Shown: positions 1 through 7,772 of the stretch, piece after piece
How positions within the stretch are numbered: position 1 is the first letter of the stretch
Layout of the letters: each line of letters opens with the position of its first letter
Assembly (NCBI GenBank): GCA_002394125.1
Contig: DGSY01000060.1
Location: forward strand, 1-13,695
DNA: 13,695 bases
Source of the DNA: Ruminococcus sp. UBA4350
Lineage (GTDB): Bacteria > Bacillota > Clostridia > Oscillospirales > Ruminococcaceae
Direction of reading: 5' to 3'
The notes under the pieces: generated by a model
What the model was told of the DNA's origin: nothing
What the model saw: only the letters and a program-made list of their open reading frames with translations
Databases searched by the model: none
Position numbers and translations under genes: made by a program

Positions 1-1388
1 CCGCTGACGCCCGTGTCGATCTCGTCAAAGATCAGCGTTGGAATGTCGTCGCGTTCTGCGAGAACGGCTTTCAGCGCGAGCATCATGCGGGAAAGCTCGC
101 CGCCGGACGCGATCTGCGCGATCGGCTTCGGCGGTTCACCGGGATTTGCGGAGATCAGAAATTCCGCATGATCCATGCCGGTCGGTGTGAGCTTGCCTTG
201 CGTCAAAGCAACGCTGAGCTGCACACGCGGCATATTCAGATACGCAAGTTCTTCACCGACTCTGCGTGAAAAATCGGCAGCGAGCTGCTGCCGATGCGCC
301 GTCAGCTTTTTTGCAAGCTCCGTGACGCGGTGCAGGCGGTCCGAGCGTTCGGCGGTCAAATCATGCAGCCGGTTGGAATCGGATTCGATCGCGCTGACCT
401 CTTTCAGCGCATCCTCGTAAATCTGCCGCAGTCCGTCCGCATCGGTATGATAGCGGAGCGCGGCAGTATTGACTGCATTACGGCGGTCATTGAGCTTTGC
501 AAATTCGGCAGGGGAGAGCTGTTCGCCCGCATAGGCGCTGATATCATCGGAGATATCCCGCAGTTCGATATTGAGTGCCCGCAGCCGTTCCCGCAGACTG
601 TCCGCCTCCGGCGCGGCATCGGTCAGGCGCGAGAGCTGTTCGCAGGCTGCCGCGATCGCATCGGAGATATTTTCATCGCCGTCGGTGAGCATCCGGCAGA
701 CCGTTCCGGCGATCTCAGCGGTATCCTCGGCGCGGGCGGCAATGCGGTATTGTTCATCGAGCAGCACATCCTCCTGCGGCTGCGGATCCAGCTCGCCGAT
801 CTCGGTGATCGTTTCCTGCAATGCTTTGAGACGGAGCATTTTCTCCTGCTCGGATTTTTTGAGCTGATTGAGTGTTCTTGCGCAGGCTTGCAAGGCATGG
901 AACTCTTTTTGATATTCCTCCAGCAGAGACAGATCATCGCCGAAGCGATCCAGTACATCAAGATGCCGTTCCGGACGCAGCAGAATTTGATTGTCATGCT
1001 GTCCGTGGATATTGACGAGTGATTCGCCGAGCGCACGCAGCAGTGCGACCGGAGCCGTTCTGCCGTTGACTCTGCCGATGCTGCCGCCGTCCGCAGAGAT
1101 CTCACGCGTCAGCAGCAGCGCGTCATCCTCGGTCTCATAGCCGTATTCCGCGAGGATTGCGCGCGCAGTATCGGAGACCGGCGAAAAGACAGCGGTGATG
1201 ACAGCCTTTTTGCATCCGGTGCGGACGAGGTCGCGGCTTGTGCGCTGCCCGAGGACAGCTTGTATGCCGTGGATCAGGATCGACTTTCCGGCACCGGTCT
1301 CACCGGTGAACGCATTGAAGCCCTGTTCCAGCGGGATGACAGCGGATTCGATGACGGCGAGGTTTTCGATTGAGAGTTCCTGTAACAT
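1..1388 (-). CDS. recN: DNA repair protein RecN, C-terminus cut by window edge
   Basis: SMC-like ATPase that acts early at DNA double-strand breaks in recombinational repair. I translated the minus strand from the ATG at 1386-1388; the frame stays open to base 1, giving 462 residues. Visible motifs are Walker A GETGAGKS (residues 29-36), a QHDNQ segment near residue 132, a charged central region consistent with a coiled coil, the ABC signature SGGELSR (from residue 428) and Walker B LIFDEIDTG (D455/E456). RecN proteins are usually about 550-575 residues, so roughly 100 C-terminal residues lie outside the window. A GGGGGT Shine-Dalgarno-like run lies six bases before the ATG and overlaps the end of argR; only three bases separate the argR stop from this start. 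It is probably the distal part of the nusB-to-recN operon. Truncation is only by the window edge; no frameshift was seen. Confidence 0.97.
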   Translation of the reverse strand, partial: MLQELSIENLAVIESAVIPLEQGFNAFTGETGAGKSILIHGIQAVLGQRTSRDLVRTGCKKAVITAVFSPVSDTARAILAEYGYETEDDALLLTREISADGGSIGRVNGRTAPVALLRALGESLVNIHGQHDNQILLRPERHLDVLDRFGDDLSLLEEYQKEFHALQACARTLNQLKKSEQEKMLRLKALQETITEIGELDPQPQEDVLLDEQYRIAARAEDTAEIAGTVCRMLTDGDENISDAIAAACEQLSRLTDAAPEADSLRERLRALNIELRDISDDISAYAGEQLSPAEFAKLNDRRNAVNTAALRYHTDADGLRQIYEDALKEVSAIESDSNRLHDLTAERSDRLHRVTELAKKLTAHRQQLAADFSRRVGEELAYLNMPRVQLSVALTQGKLTPTGMDHAEFLISANPGEPPKPIAQIASGGELSRMMLALKAVLAERDDIPTLIFDEIDTGVS

Positions 1389-1391
1389 ATT

Positions 1392-1832
1392 TTACCCCCA
1401 GATCTGGGACTCCAGTGATGTAATGAGCTGCTTGGCATTCTGCTCGGAGCGCGTGAGAATAAAGATGGTATCGTCTCCGGCGATCGTGCCGACGATCTCC
1501 GGCAGCTGCATCCGGTCGATGACGGCGCAGGCGGCCTGTGCGGAACCGGCATGACAGGTCACGACGACCGTATTGATCGCGTAGTCAATGCGGACAACGA
1601 CATCCGCAAGCAGATTATTCGGAGCGATCGCGGCAGAAGGCGTTTTTGCGTAGCAGCTGACGCCGGATGCCGTGCGGTGCTTCCGGAGCTTGAGCTGACG
1701 GATATCGCGGGAGATCGTCGCCTGTGTGACGGAAAAGCCGTTTTCCTCCAGCAGATCGCGCAGCATTTCCTGTGTGCTGACCTCATGGGTCTGGATGAGC
1801 TTCAAAATCATGTTATGCCTTGCATTGGGCAT
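1392..1832 (-). CDS. argR: Arginine repressor ArgR/AhrC
   Basis: Hexameric arginine-responsive transcription factor that represses arginine biosynthesis and activates catabolism in Bacillus. The 146-residue product has an N-terminal winged-helix domain with the recognition segment TQATISRDIRQL (residues 36-47) and the C-terminal oligomerisation/arginine-binding domain containing GTIAGDDTIF (115-124). The length matches the family (about 149). The frame stays open upstream to 1928, but I chose the ATG at 1832: it has a perfect AAGGAGG eight bases upstream and gives the standard MPNARH start, and the extension would overlap nadK. It lies 40 bp after nadK and 3 bp before recN. The nadK-argR gap shows no convincing promoter, so it is likely co-transcribed. 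Confidence 0.96.
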   Translation of the reverse strand: MPNARHNMILKLIQTHEVSTQEMLRDLLEENGFSVTQATISRDIRQLKLRKHRTASGVSCYAKTPSAAIAPNNLLADVVVRIDYAINTVVVTCHAGSAQAACAVIDRMQLPEIVGTIAGDDTIFILTRSEQNAKQLITSLESQIWG

Positions 1833-1840
1833 TTTTTCGT

Positions 1841-1847
1841 CCTCCTT
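1841..1847 (-). promoter_or_regulatory. Shine-Dalgarno that fixes the argR start
   Basis: The minus strand reads AAGGAGG here, eight bases before the ATG at 1832. It excludes the upstream in-frame start at 1928, which lies inside nadK. Confidence 0.85.
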
Positions 1848-1872
1848 ATCTGTCAATAACAATCTGTGAAAA

Positions 1873-2757
1873 TTACATTCCCTTGAGCGGCTGCATGAGC
1901 TTGCCGTGCAGAGCGTCATAAAAAGCATGGCCCTTGCAGTTGACGAATGGAATGGAGTGCTCGGAAACAGTCAGCGTGAACGATTCCGCATTCCGCAGCT
2001 CCGCGGTTTTTTTGCCGTCCACATGGACACAGAGTCCGCCGTTTCCGACACCGCGGTATGTGACTGTGATCCGCCGCTGCGGTGCAAACAGCATCGGCCT
2101 TGCAAAAAGCGAATGCGGACAGATCAGGTTCATCTCGATCAGGCTGAGATCCGGCTCCATGACAGGGCCGCCTGCGGAAAGTGCGTAGGCTGTCGAGCCG
2201 GTCGGCGTCGAGAAGATGATGCCGTCCGCACGGTAGCTGCCGATCAGCCGCTCATCAACCGAAACGGAAAAATCGCAGATCTTTCCGTTCAGGCGGGAGG
2301 CGTAGATATCGTTCAGTGCATGAAGCGGTTCGGTTTCGCCGCCGGCGGTCTGCATCTGTGTGCGGAGCATCATGCGGCTGCTGATCTCGTAATCGCCGGT
2401 TTGCAGGCGGCTGAGCAGTTCCAGCTCATCTGCTTCGATCGCAGCGAGAAATCCGAGTGTGCCGGTGTTGATGCCGACGAGCCTCGCAGGCGGCGTATTG
2501 TTTTCAGCGGAATAGCGCAGCAGCTTTTCCGCGCATCGCAGGATCGTGCCGTCACCGCCGACCGCGACCGCGAAATCCGCATCTGCAAAGAGCTGTTTCT
2601 GCGGGAGCAGCCTGACAAACGGCTGATCGCTGAAATGCTCTGCGAGCGATTCGGCGGCATTGACTTCCGCTGAGAGACTGTGCAGAATCGCGGCGGCCTG
2701 CTTTGCGGTTCTGAGCGCGTGGAGTTTGGAGATATTCGGATCAAGAACACATTTCAT
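1873..2757 (-). CDS. nadK: NAD kinase
   Basis: Phosphorylates NAD+ to NADP+ with ATP or polyphosphate; a cytosolic, essential step. The 294-residue product shows the diagnostic GGDGT (residues 67-71), GINTGTLGFL (95-104), the substrate-binding ND pair in HALNDIYAS (149-150, aspartate where many homologues have NE), and the run ADGIIFSTPTGSTAYALSAG (177-196). Length is normal for the family. The ATG at 2757 overlaps the tlyA stop in an ATGA arrangement, with a GAGGG ribosome-binding site six bases upstream, so translational coupling to tlyA is likely. Placement between tlyA and argR is the usual clostridial order, whereas the Bacillus subtilis copy lies elsewhere. The last residues run into the short argR leader. 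Confidence 0.96.
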   Translation of the reverse strand: MKCVLDPNISKLHALRTAKQAAAILHSLSAEVNAAESLAEHFSDQPFVRLLPQKQLFADADFAVAVGGDGTILRCAEKLLRYSAENNTPPARLVGINTGTLGFLAAIEADELELLSRLQTGDYEISSRMMLRTQMQTAGGETEPLHALNDIYASRLNGKICDFSVSVDERLIGSYRADGIIFSTPTGSTAYALSAGGPVMEPDLSLIEMNLICPHSLFARPMLFAPQRRITVTYRGVGNGGLCVHVDGKKTAELRNAESFTLTVSEHSIPFVNCKGHAFYDALHGKLMQPLKGM

Positions 2758-3500
2758 TGCTTGCCCTCATTCAGTGCGGCTTTTTTGAGACGGAGCAGAT
2801 ATTCGGTATTGCCGCTGCCGCCCTTGATCGGCGATTCACATTCACCGCAGGGGATGAATCCGGATGCAGCAGCAAAATCGCGGATATCACGCAGCACCTG
2901 CCGCCGGATCCTTTCATCGCGGACGATACCGTTTTTATTCAGAGCGGCTCTGCCGGCTTCAAACTGCGGCTTGACGAGCAGAACAGCCTCCGCATCATCG
3001 GTCAGCAGCGGCGGCAGATACGGGATGATCTGCTTTAGTGAGATGAATGATACATCGCAGGCTGCAAACTGTGCAGGCAGTCCATCGGTATCCGGCGGGA
3101 GCTGCCGCAGATCAGTCTCCTCACGGACGATCACACGCGGATCGCTGCGGAGCGATTCCGCCAGCTGATCCCGGCCGACATCAACAGCCACGACTGATCT
3201 TGCGCCGTTCTGGAGCATACAGTCCGTGAAGCCGCCGGTCGATGCGCCGATATCGAGACATTGCCGACCGCTGAGCAGAATGCCGAATTCTGCAAGCGCA
3301 TACCGCAGCTTATAGCCGCCCCTGCCGACAAAAGGCAGCGGCTCAGTTAATACGAGAATGTCCGTATCTGCGACCTTTTGCGATGCCTTCATGCAGACAG
3401 CGCCGTTGACGGTCACATTGCCCTCGGCGATAGAAGCCTGCGCGCGGTTCCGTGTCTCACAGATGCCGCGCTCCACCAGCTCTGCATCAAGCCTTGCCAT
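2754..3500 (-). CDS. tlyA: TlyA-family rRNA methyltransferase / hemolysin-like protein
   Basis: S4-domain plus FtsJ-like SAM methyltransferase. In mycobacteria TlyA 2'-O-methylates 16S and 23S rRNA; the clostridial/Bacillus relatives (YqxC) are assumed similar but less studied. The 248-residue product has an S4 RNA-binding domain at residues 1-60 (RLDAELVERG), then RGGYKL (60-65), SAM motif DIGASTGGFTDC (83-94), DVGRDQL (107-113), DVSFISL (139-145), KPQFE (177-181) and the ending SPIKGGSGNTEYL (223-235). The frame extends to an ATG at 3518, but the ATG at 3500 is preferred: AGAGG lies at normal distance and the S4 domain starts right there. The start overlaps the end of dxs by 14 bp and the stop overlaps the nadK ATG by 4 bp. 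Confidence 0.95.
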   Translation of the reverse strand: MARLDAELVERGICETRNRAQASIAEGNVTVNGAVCMKASQKVADTDILVLTEPLPFVGRGGYKLRYALAEFGILLSGRQCLDIGASTGGFTDCMLQNGARSVVAVDVGRDQLAESLRSDPRVIVREETDLRQLPPDTDGLPAQFAACDVSFISLKQIIPYLPPLLTDDAEAVLLVKPQFEAGRAALNKNGIVRDERIRRQVLRDIRDFAAASGFIPCGECESPIKGGSGNTEYLLRLKKAALNEGKQ

Positions 3501-5391
3501 TCCAGATATCCTCTGCATACTGTGTCATCTGCGGGGCGGTCAGGCCGAGCCGTTCCATGCATTCGGGGATGCTGCCCTGCGTGACGAAGCCTTCAATCGC
3601 ACGGCAGCGCCATGTGCCGTTCCAGTTGGTGCGCAGCATATGCATCGCGAAGATCTCACCGATGCCGCCGATCGCATAGCTTTCCTCGAAAAATACGATT
3701 TTACTGTATTTTTGTGCGATATCGAAAATCTCCTCCGGCAGCGGGAAAATCGTCGTCAGCTTGAGCAGACCGCAGGGAATGCCCTTTTCGTGCAGTGCCT
3801 GCATCGCTTCATATGCCTGCTCGCTGATCCGTCCGTAGGAAACGAGCAGCATTCCTTCGCCGGCAATGTGCGTATACCGTACATCCGGTTCCAGCGGGAA
3901 ATGATCGGACTGCTTGCCGCGCGGATAGCGGATCGCGGTCAGCGCGGTGTCGGTATAGAGCGCTTCATGCAGACATCGCGTCAGCTCGTCATAGGTAGCG
4001 GGCGCATAGATTTTGCAGCGCGGGATTGCGGTCAGCATCGGGATATCGAAGATGCCCTGATGCGTTTCGCCGTCTTCGCCGACAATGCCGGAGCGGTCAA
4101 CGCCGAGTACGACATGATAATCCGCGATCGCGGTATCATGGATGAGCTGATCGAACGCACGCTGCAAAAACGTCGAATACACGGCGAAAACGGGCTTCTT
4201 TCCCATAGATGCGAGCGCCGCGCTGAATGTGACGGCGTGCTGCTCTGCGATGCCGACATCATAGAATCTGTCGGGATGATCGCCGTAGAAAAATTGCAGG
4301 CCTGTGCCGTATTTCATCGCAGCCGTGACCGCGACGATATCCGGATCTGTATTTGCGTATTCAGAGAGCGCCTTGCCGAAAACGGTCGAGTAGCATTCGT
4401 CGATCGAGAGCTCCGGATCACCGGATTCCATGTCGATGCGCAGCAGCTCCGGATGCTCAGGCGGGACGCCGTGAAATTCGCCGGGATTCTCCTCCGCCGG
4501 ACGGAAGCCCTTGCCCTTGACCGTTTTTACATGGACGAGCACGGGGCGGTGATAGCTTTTCGCGACCTCCAGCGCCTCGTCCAGCTCCTCGATATCGTGG
4601 CCGTTGACGGGGCCGAGATAAACAAATCCGAGATCGTCGAAGATCGTGGACTGCACGAGATTCTGCCGGATCCTGTCCTTTGTTTTTTTCAGGCCGATCG
4701 CCATTTTTTCGCCGATCGCAGGAGCCCTTCGGACAACGCTTTCAATCTTCCATTTTGCGCGGACATAATTCGGTGAGCTGCGGATCTTCGAGAGATATTT
4801 TGCGATCGCACCGACATTTTTGGAGATCGCCTGATTGTTGTCGTTGAGGATCACGATGAGATTGACCTTGGATTTGCCCGCATTGTTCAGTCCCTCGTAG
4901 ACAAGTCCGCCGGTCATCGCACCGTCTCCGACGACGGCAACTGCGTAATGAGTTTTGTCACCGGCAAGCCGCATTGCTTCGGCCATGCCGAATGCAGCGG
5001 AGACCGCAGTGCTGCTGTGTCCGGTGATGAATGTGTCATGCTCGGATTCGTTCGGCTTCGGGAATCCGGCCAGTCCGTTCTGCTGGCGAAGCGTTGGAAA
5101 GCTGTCAGCGCGTCCGGTCAGGATCTTATGCACATACGCCTGATGTCCGACATCCCAGACGATGCGGTCATGCGGCGAATCAAAGTTCCTGTGGAGCGCA
5201 AGAGTCAGTTCAACGACGCCGAGATTGGAGGCCAGATGTCCGCCGGTTTTGAGAACCGTCTGGATCAGCATTTGGCGGATATCTCTGCAAAGATCCGTAC
5301 ATTGTGCCGTGTTCAGATCTTTCAGATCACCGGGCAGATCCAGCTCATCGAGTCTGACCTTCAGCGGCGATAATTGATGTTCTTTGTTCAT
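3487..5391 (-). CDS. dxs: 1-deoxy-D-xylulose-5-phosphate synthase
   Basis: Thiamine-diphosphate enzyme condensing pyruvate and glyceraldehyde 3-phosphate to DXP, the first step of the MEP isoprenoid pathway and a feeder for thiamine and pyridoxal synthesis. The 634-residue product is full length: GGHLASNLGVVEL near residue 51, ThDP-binding GDGAMTGG (155-162) with its NDNNQAIS partner (183-190), catalytic-glutamate region IAEQHAV (E383), DRSGIVGEDG (432-441) and YPRG (489-492). The ATG at 5391 is preceded by GGGAG, partly within a small inverted repeat (see separate entry). It starts 32 bp after xseB, and the stop lies inside the tlyA start region. The usual ispA gene between xseB and dxs is absent. 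A 472-codon open frame on the other strand is its shadow. Confidence 0.97.
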   Translation of the reverse strand: MNKEHQLSPLKVRLDELDLPGDLKDLNTAQCTDLCRDIRQMLIQTVLKTGGHLASNLGVVELTLALHRNFDSPHDRIVWDVGHQAYVHKILTGRADSFPTLRQQNGLAGFPKPNESEHDTFITGHSSTAVSAAFGMAEAMRLAGDKTHYAVAVVGDGAMTGGLVYEGLNNAGKSKVNLIVILNDNNQAISKNVGAIAKYLSKIRSSPNYVRAKWKIESVVRRAPAIGEKMAIGLKKTKDRIRQNLVQSTIFDDLGFVYLGPVNGHDIEELDEALEVAKSYHRPVLVHVKTVKGKGFRPAEENPGEFHGVPPEHPELLRIDMESGDPELSIDECYSTVFGKALSEYANTDPDIVAVTAAMKYGTGLQFFYGDHPDRFYDVGIAEQHAVTFSAALASMGKKPVFAVYSTFLQRAFDQLIHDTAIADYHVVLGVDRSGIVGEDGETHQGIFDIPMLTAIPRCKIYAPATYDELTRCLHEALYTDTALTAIRYPRGKQSDHFPLEPDVRYTHIAGEGMLLVSYGRISEQAYEAMQALHEKGIPCGLLKLTTIFPLPEEIFDIAQKYSKIVFFEESYAIGGIGEIFAMHMLRTNWNGTWRCRAIEGFVTQGSIPECMERLGLTAPQMTQYAEDIWNGKA

Positions 5392-5392
5392 T

Positions 5393-5415
5393 CTAATCTC
5401 CCGGGCGGCGATTAG
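5393..5415 (-). promoter_or_regulatory. Small hairpin over the dxs ribosome-binding site
   Basis: CTAATC (5393-5398) and GATTAG (5410-5415) are perfect inverted copies around an 11-base GC-rich loop. In the minus-strand RNA the GGGAG Shine-Dalgarno lies at the loop/3' arm junction and the 3' arm ends one base before the dxs ATG. Folding could limit ribosome access. Only six base pairs are present, so this is weak evidence. Confidence 0.3.
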
Positions 5416-5423
5416 CCGTCCTG

Positions 5424-5630
5424 TCAGTTTTCTGTATTTGTGTCCGGATCAGCCTGCTGCTGACTGTATTCGCTGACGGTCAGCTTTGCCTGATCGAGTT
5501 CTTTTTTACACGCATCAGCGAGCTTTGCGCCCTCACCGTAAAGCGAAACGGCTTCTTCAAGAGAGAGTCCGCCGGCTTCGAGCTTTGCAGTGATCGCAAG
5601 CAGCTGCTTCATGCCTTCTTCAAATGTCAT
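5424..5630 (-). CDS. xseB: Exodeoxyribonuclease VII small subunit
   Basis: Small subunit of exonuclease VII, a single-strand-specific nuclease; several XseB copies bind each XseA. The 68-residue product has the family signature: an N-terminal TFEEGMKQLLAITAKLE helix, the turn GGLSLEEAVSLYGEG (about residues 20-34), and a second helix KLADACKKELDQAK. The tail after residue 55 is polar and low in complexity. The ATG at 5630 has AGGAG seven bases upstream and overlaps the last 11 bp of xseA, which points to coupled translation and matches the obligate complex. The next gene, dxs, follows after 32 bp with no ispA between. Confidence 0.95.
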   Translation of the reverse strand: MTFEEGMKQLLAITAKLEAGGLSLEEAVSLYGEGAKLADACKKELDQAKLTVSEYSQQQADPDTNTEN

Positions 5631-6831
5631 CCTGATTCTCCTTTCGGATTTCTCTGACCTCGGCGGTCAGTACACCGTGTGCGAGCTGAACGGTCAGCGT
5701 ATCGCCGGGCTTTGTATCGGAAGCGTCACGGACAAGCGCATCCTCATGATAAACGAGCGCATAGCCGCGCTGAAGGATCGCGACCGGACTGACGCTTTCC
5801 AGCCGGCTGAGCATCAGCGCCAGCGACTGCTCTTGCGTCATCAGCAAATGGTCAATGCATCGGTGAAGGCGATCCGATGCAGCGGAAAGCTCTGCGGTCA
5901 GCAGCTTCAGACGCGCATCCGGCGCATACTGTGCGAGGATCTGTCTGCGATCATGCAGCTGCTGCGTTTTCTCATCGAGGATCGCAGAAAATGCACGGCT
6001 CAGACGTTCGGATAATGCCTGCACCGAAGCCCGCAGCGCGTTCATATCCGGAACGGCAAGCTCAGCCGCAGCAGACGGTGTCGGAGCGCGAAGATCGGCG
6101 ACTTCATCAGCAATGCAGTGGTCAGTCTCGTGACCGACGGCACTGATGACCGGAACAGGGGAGCGGAATACTGCCCTGGCGACATCCTCGGACTGGAATG
6201 CCGAGAGGTCTTCATTGGAGCCGCCGCCTCTGCCCATGAGAATGATATCACAGTGATCGCTGCCGGCTGTTTCCAGTGCATAGGCAATGGAACGCGGAGC
6301 GAAATCGCCCTGCACGAGTGCCGGATAGATGCAGACGGTCCCGAGCGGATACCGCCGCCGCAGGATTTGCAGCATATCCTGCAAAGCCGCACCGCTGCGC
6401 GAGGTGACAATGCCGATTTTCTGCGGCATCGGGGGCAGCGGGCGCTTGCGCTCCTGCGAAAAATAACCGAGCTTTGCGAGCCGTTCGCGGCGCTGCTGCA
6501 AGGCGAGAGCCTGTGCGCCGATGCCGTCCGGCTGCATATCGGTGACATTGATTTGATAGGCGCCGTCGCGTTCATAGAGCGTTACAGAACCCTGCAATAA
6601 AATATGCATTCCGTTTTCCGGCTCAAAGGGAAGCCGTGCGGCATTGGAGCGGAACATCACGGCCTTGACGGATGCTTCCTCATCGCGCACGGAAAAATAG
6701 CAGTGGCCGGAGCGGAAATTTCGTGTGAAATTGGCAATTTCCCCGCGGACAAATACCGTCCGCAGCTTTGTGTCCTCCTGTAAGCGGAAGGCGACATAGC
6801 GATTGAGCTGACTGACCGTTAATACTGACAT
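5620..6831 (-). CDS. xseA: Exodeoxyribonuclease VII large subunit
   Basis: Catalytic subunit of exonuclease VII, degrading single-stranded DNA from both ends in repair. The 403-residue product has an N-terminal OB fold (about residues 1-105: LTVSQLNRYV, VRGEIANF, GHCYFSVRD), then the nuclease domain with KIGIVTSRSGAA (138-149), GRGGGSNEDL (200-209) and the run SAVGHETDHCIADEVADLRA (230-249) followed by PTPSAAAE. The C-terminal helical region is followed by a short beta domain (GYALVYHEDA). It is somewhat shorter than the Bacillus enzyme (about 448), mainly through a compact C-terminal coiled coil. Its start overlaps the upstream TsaD-like gene by 13 bp and its end overlaps xseB by 11 bp. Confidence 0.96.
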   Translation of the reverse strand: MSVLTVSQLNRYVAFRLQEDTKLRTVFVRGEIANFTRNFRSGHCYFSVRDEEASVKAVMFRSNAARLPFEPENGMHILLQGSVTLYERDGAYQINVTDMQPDGIGAQALALQQRRERLAKLGYFSQERKRPLPPMPQKIGIVTSRSGAALQDMLQILRRRYPLGTVCIYPALVQGDFAPRSIAYALETAGSDHCDIILMGRGGGSNEDLSAFQSEDVARAVFRSPVPVISAVGHETDHCIADEVADLRAPTPSAAAELAVPDMNALRASVQALSERLSRAFSAILDEKTQQLHDRRQILAQYAPDARLKLLTAELSAASDRLHRCIDHLLMTQEQSLALMLSRLESVSPVAILQRGYALVYHEDALVRDASDTKPGDTLTVQLAHGVLTAEVREIRKENQDDI

Positions 6832-7772
6832 TGCATAGCCCTCCTTGCCGCATAGACAGCGATGCCTGCCGCATTGTCAGACGAGAACGCCGGCTCTGCA
6901 AATGCGGTGCGCAGCGGCAGCTTCCGCAGCTCATCCTGAATGAGCCGGTCGGAGAGCACACCGCCCGCATACAGCACAGCGGTTCCCTTTTCGGCGGCAG
7001 CCTTTGTCATTGCGGTCAGCACGGCCGCGGCCGAATTGAGACAGTACCGTGCAATATCCGGCGCAGGCACATTGTCCCGCACCATTTTCTCACATTGATT
7101 CTGCAAGCCGGAGAGCGAGCAGCAGCCGTTTTTCAGCTTCACCTGCATATGCGCTTTGCTGCTGCTCTGCACTGCAAGCTTTTCGAGTGCAGGGCCGCAG
7201 GGAAATTTGAGTCCGAGCATCAGTCCGACGCGGTCAACGGCCTGTCCGGCCTTGAGATCGAGCGAGGATGCGACCGGCTCAATGTGCAGAATTTCATCAG
7301 GATCCGGCGTGCAGCGAATAAGATCGGTCGTTCCGCCGCTGACATGAAATGCGAGAAATGCAGGCGCATTCGCGTCGATCCACGAAAGACAGTCCGCAGA
7401 ATAGAGCGCCGCGAGAATATGTCCCATCTGATGCGAGGTCTCATAGCAGGGAATCTCCGCGGCCGATGCGAGGATCGAGGCCGCAGCTTTTCCCGCAAGA
7501 AAGCACGGCATATAGGAGCCCTCCTCCGGACGCGGTGTGACAGAAACGCCGACCGCATCCGGATGCAGCCCGCCGCCCTTTTCGGCAGCGAGCCCCGCGA
7601 TCAGCTCCGGCAGCTGCCGCGTATGATGAAAGACCGCATCGCTCTGACGCAGACCTGCCTGTCCTTCCGGAACAGGCAGCAGCTTTTTCTTTTGCAGAAC
7701 GATGCCGGTTTCAGTATCATACCAGGCGCAGGAGGTCGTATAATTGGAGGTGTCGATTCCGAGCAGCTTCAT
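6819..7772 (-). CDS. TsaD/Kae1/Gcp-like ASKHA protein (M22 family paralogue), function unknown
   Basis: Member of the Kae1/TsaD (peptidase M22, 'O-sialoglycoprotein endopeptidase') superfamily. Canonical TsaD makes the t6A tRNA modification; the role of this paralogue is not established. In the 317 residues I see LGIDTSNYTTS (4-14; canonical TsaD has GIETSCDET), the metal-ligand pair HQMGH (H114, H118), nucleotide-binding HVSGGTTDL (143-151), AGQAVDRVGLMLGL (175-188), SLSGLQNQ (219-226), AGGVLSD (269-275) and SSDNAAG (297-303; D299 matching the third metal ligand). The metal and nucleotide site therefore looks intact. The divergent N-terminus suggests a paralogue rather than the housekeeping tsaD, which should be elsewhere in the genome. 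Start overlaps the nusB stop (ATGA) and has no strong Shine-Dalgarno, so coupling to nusB is likely. In Bacillus this position is held by folD. Confidence 0.85.
   Translation of the reverse strand: MKLLGIDTSNYTTSCAWYDTETGIVLQKKKLLPVPEGQAGLRQSDAVFHHTRQLPELIAGLAAEKGGGLHPDAVGVSVTPRPEEGSYMPCFLAGKAAASILASAAEIPCYETSHQMGHILAALYSADCLSWIDANAPAFLAFHVSGGTTDLIRCTPDPDEILHIEPVASSLDLKAGQAVDRVGLMLGLKFPCGPALEKLAVQSSSKAHMQVKLKNGCCSLSGLQNQCEKMVRDNVPAPDIARYCLNSAAAVLTAMTKAAAEKGTAVLYAGGVLSDRLIQDELRKLPLRTAFAEPAFSSDNAAGIAVYAARRAMQCQY

Noticed and set aside
294..1022. A 242-codon plus-strand open frame opposite recN
   Set aside because: RecN Walker A, signature and Walker B motifs on the minus strand show which frame is coding.
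1858..1876. Possible ARG box at the nadK stop, before argR (TGTAATTTTCACA)
   Set aside because: Only a partly symmetrical match; the half-sites do not fit the 18-bp ARG box at the needed spacing, and it overlaps a stop codon. Too weak to call autoregulation.
1906..2673. A 255-codon plus-strand open frame opposite nadK
   Set aside because: Shadow of nadK, whose GGDGT and STPTGSTAY motifs are intact.
3358..4776. A 472-codon open frame on the plus strand opposite dxs
   Set aside because: It is antisense to an unmistakable, full-length dxs and lies in the mirrored codon frame typical of GC-rich genes; it has no recognisable domain and an Arg/Cys/Ala-biased composition.
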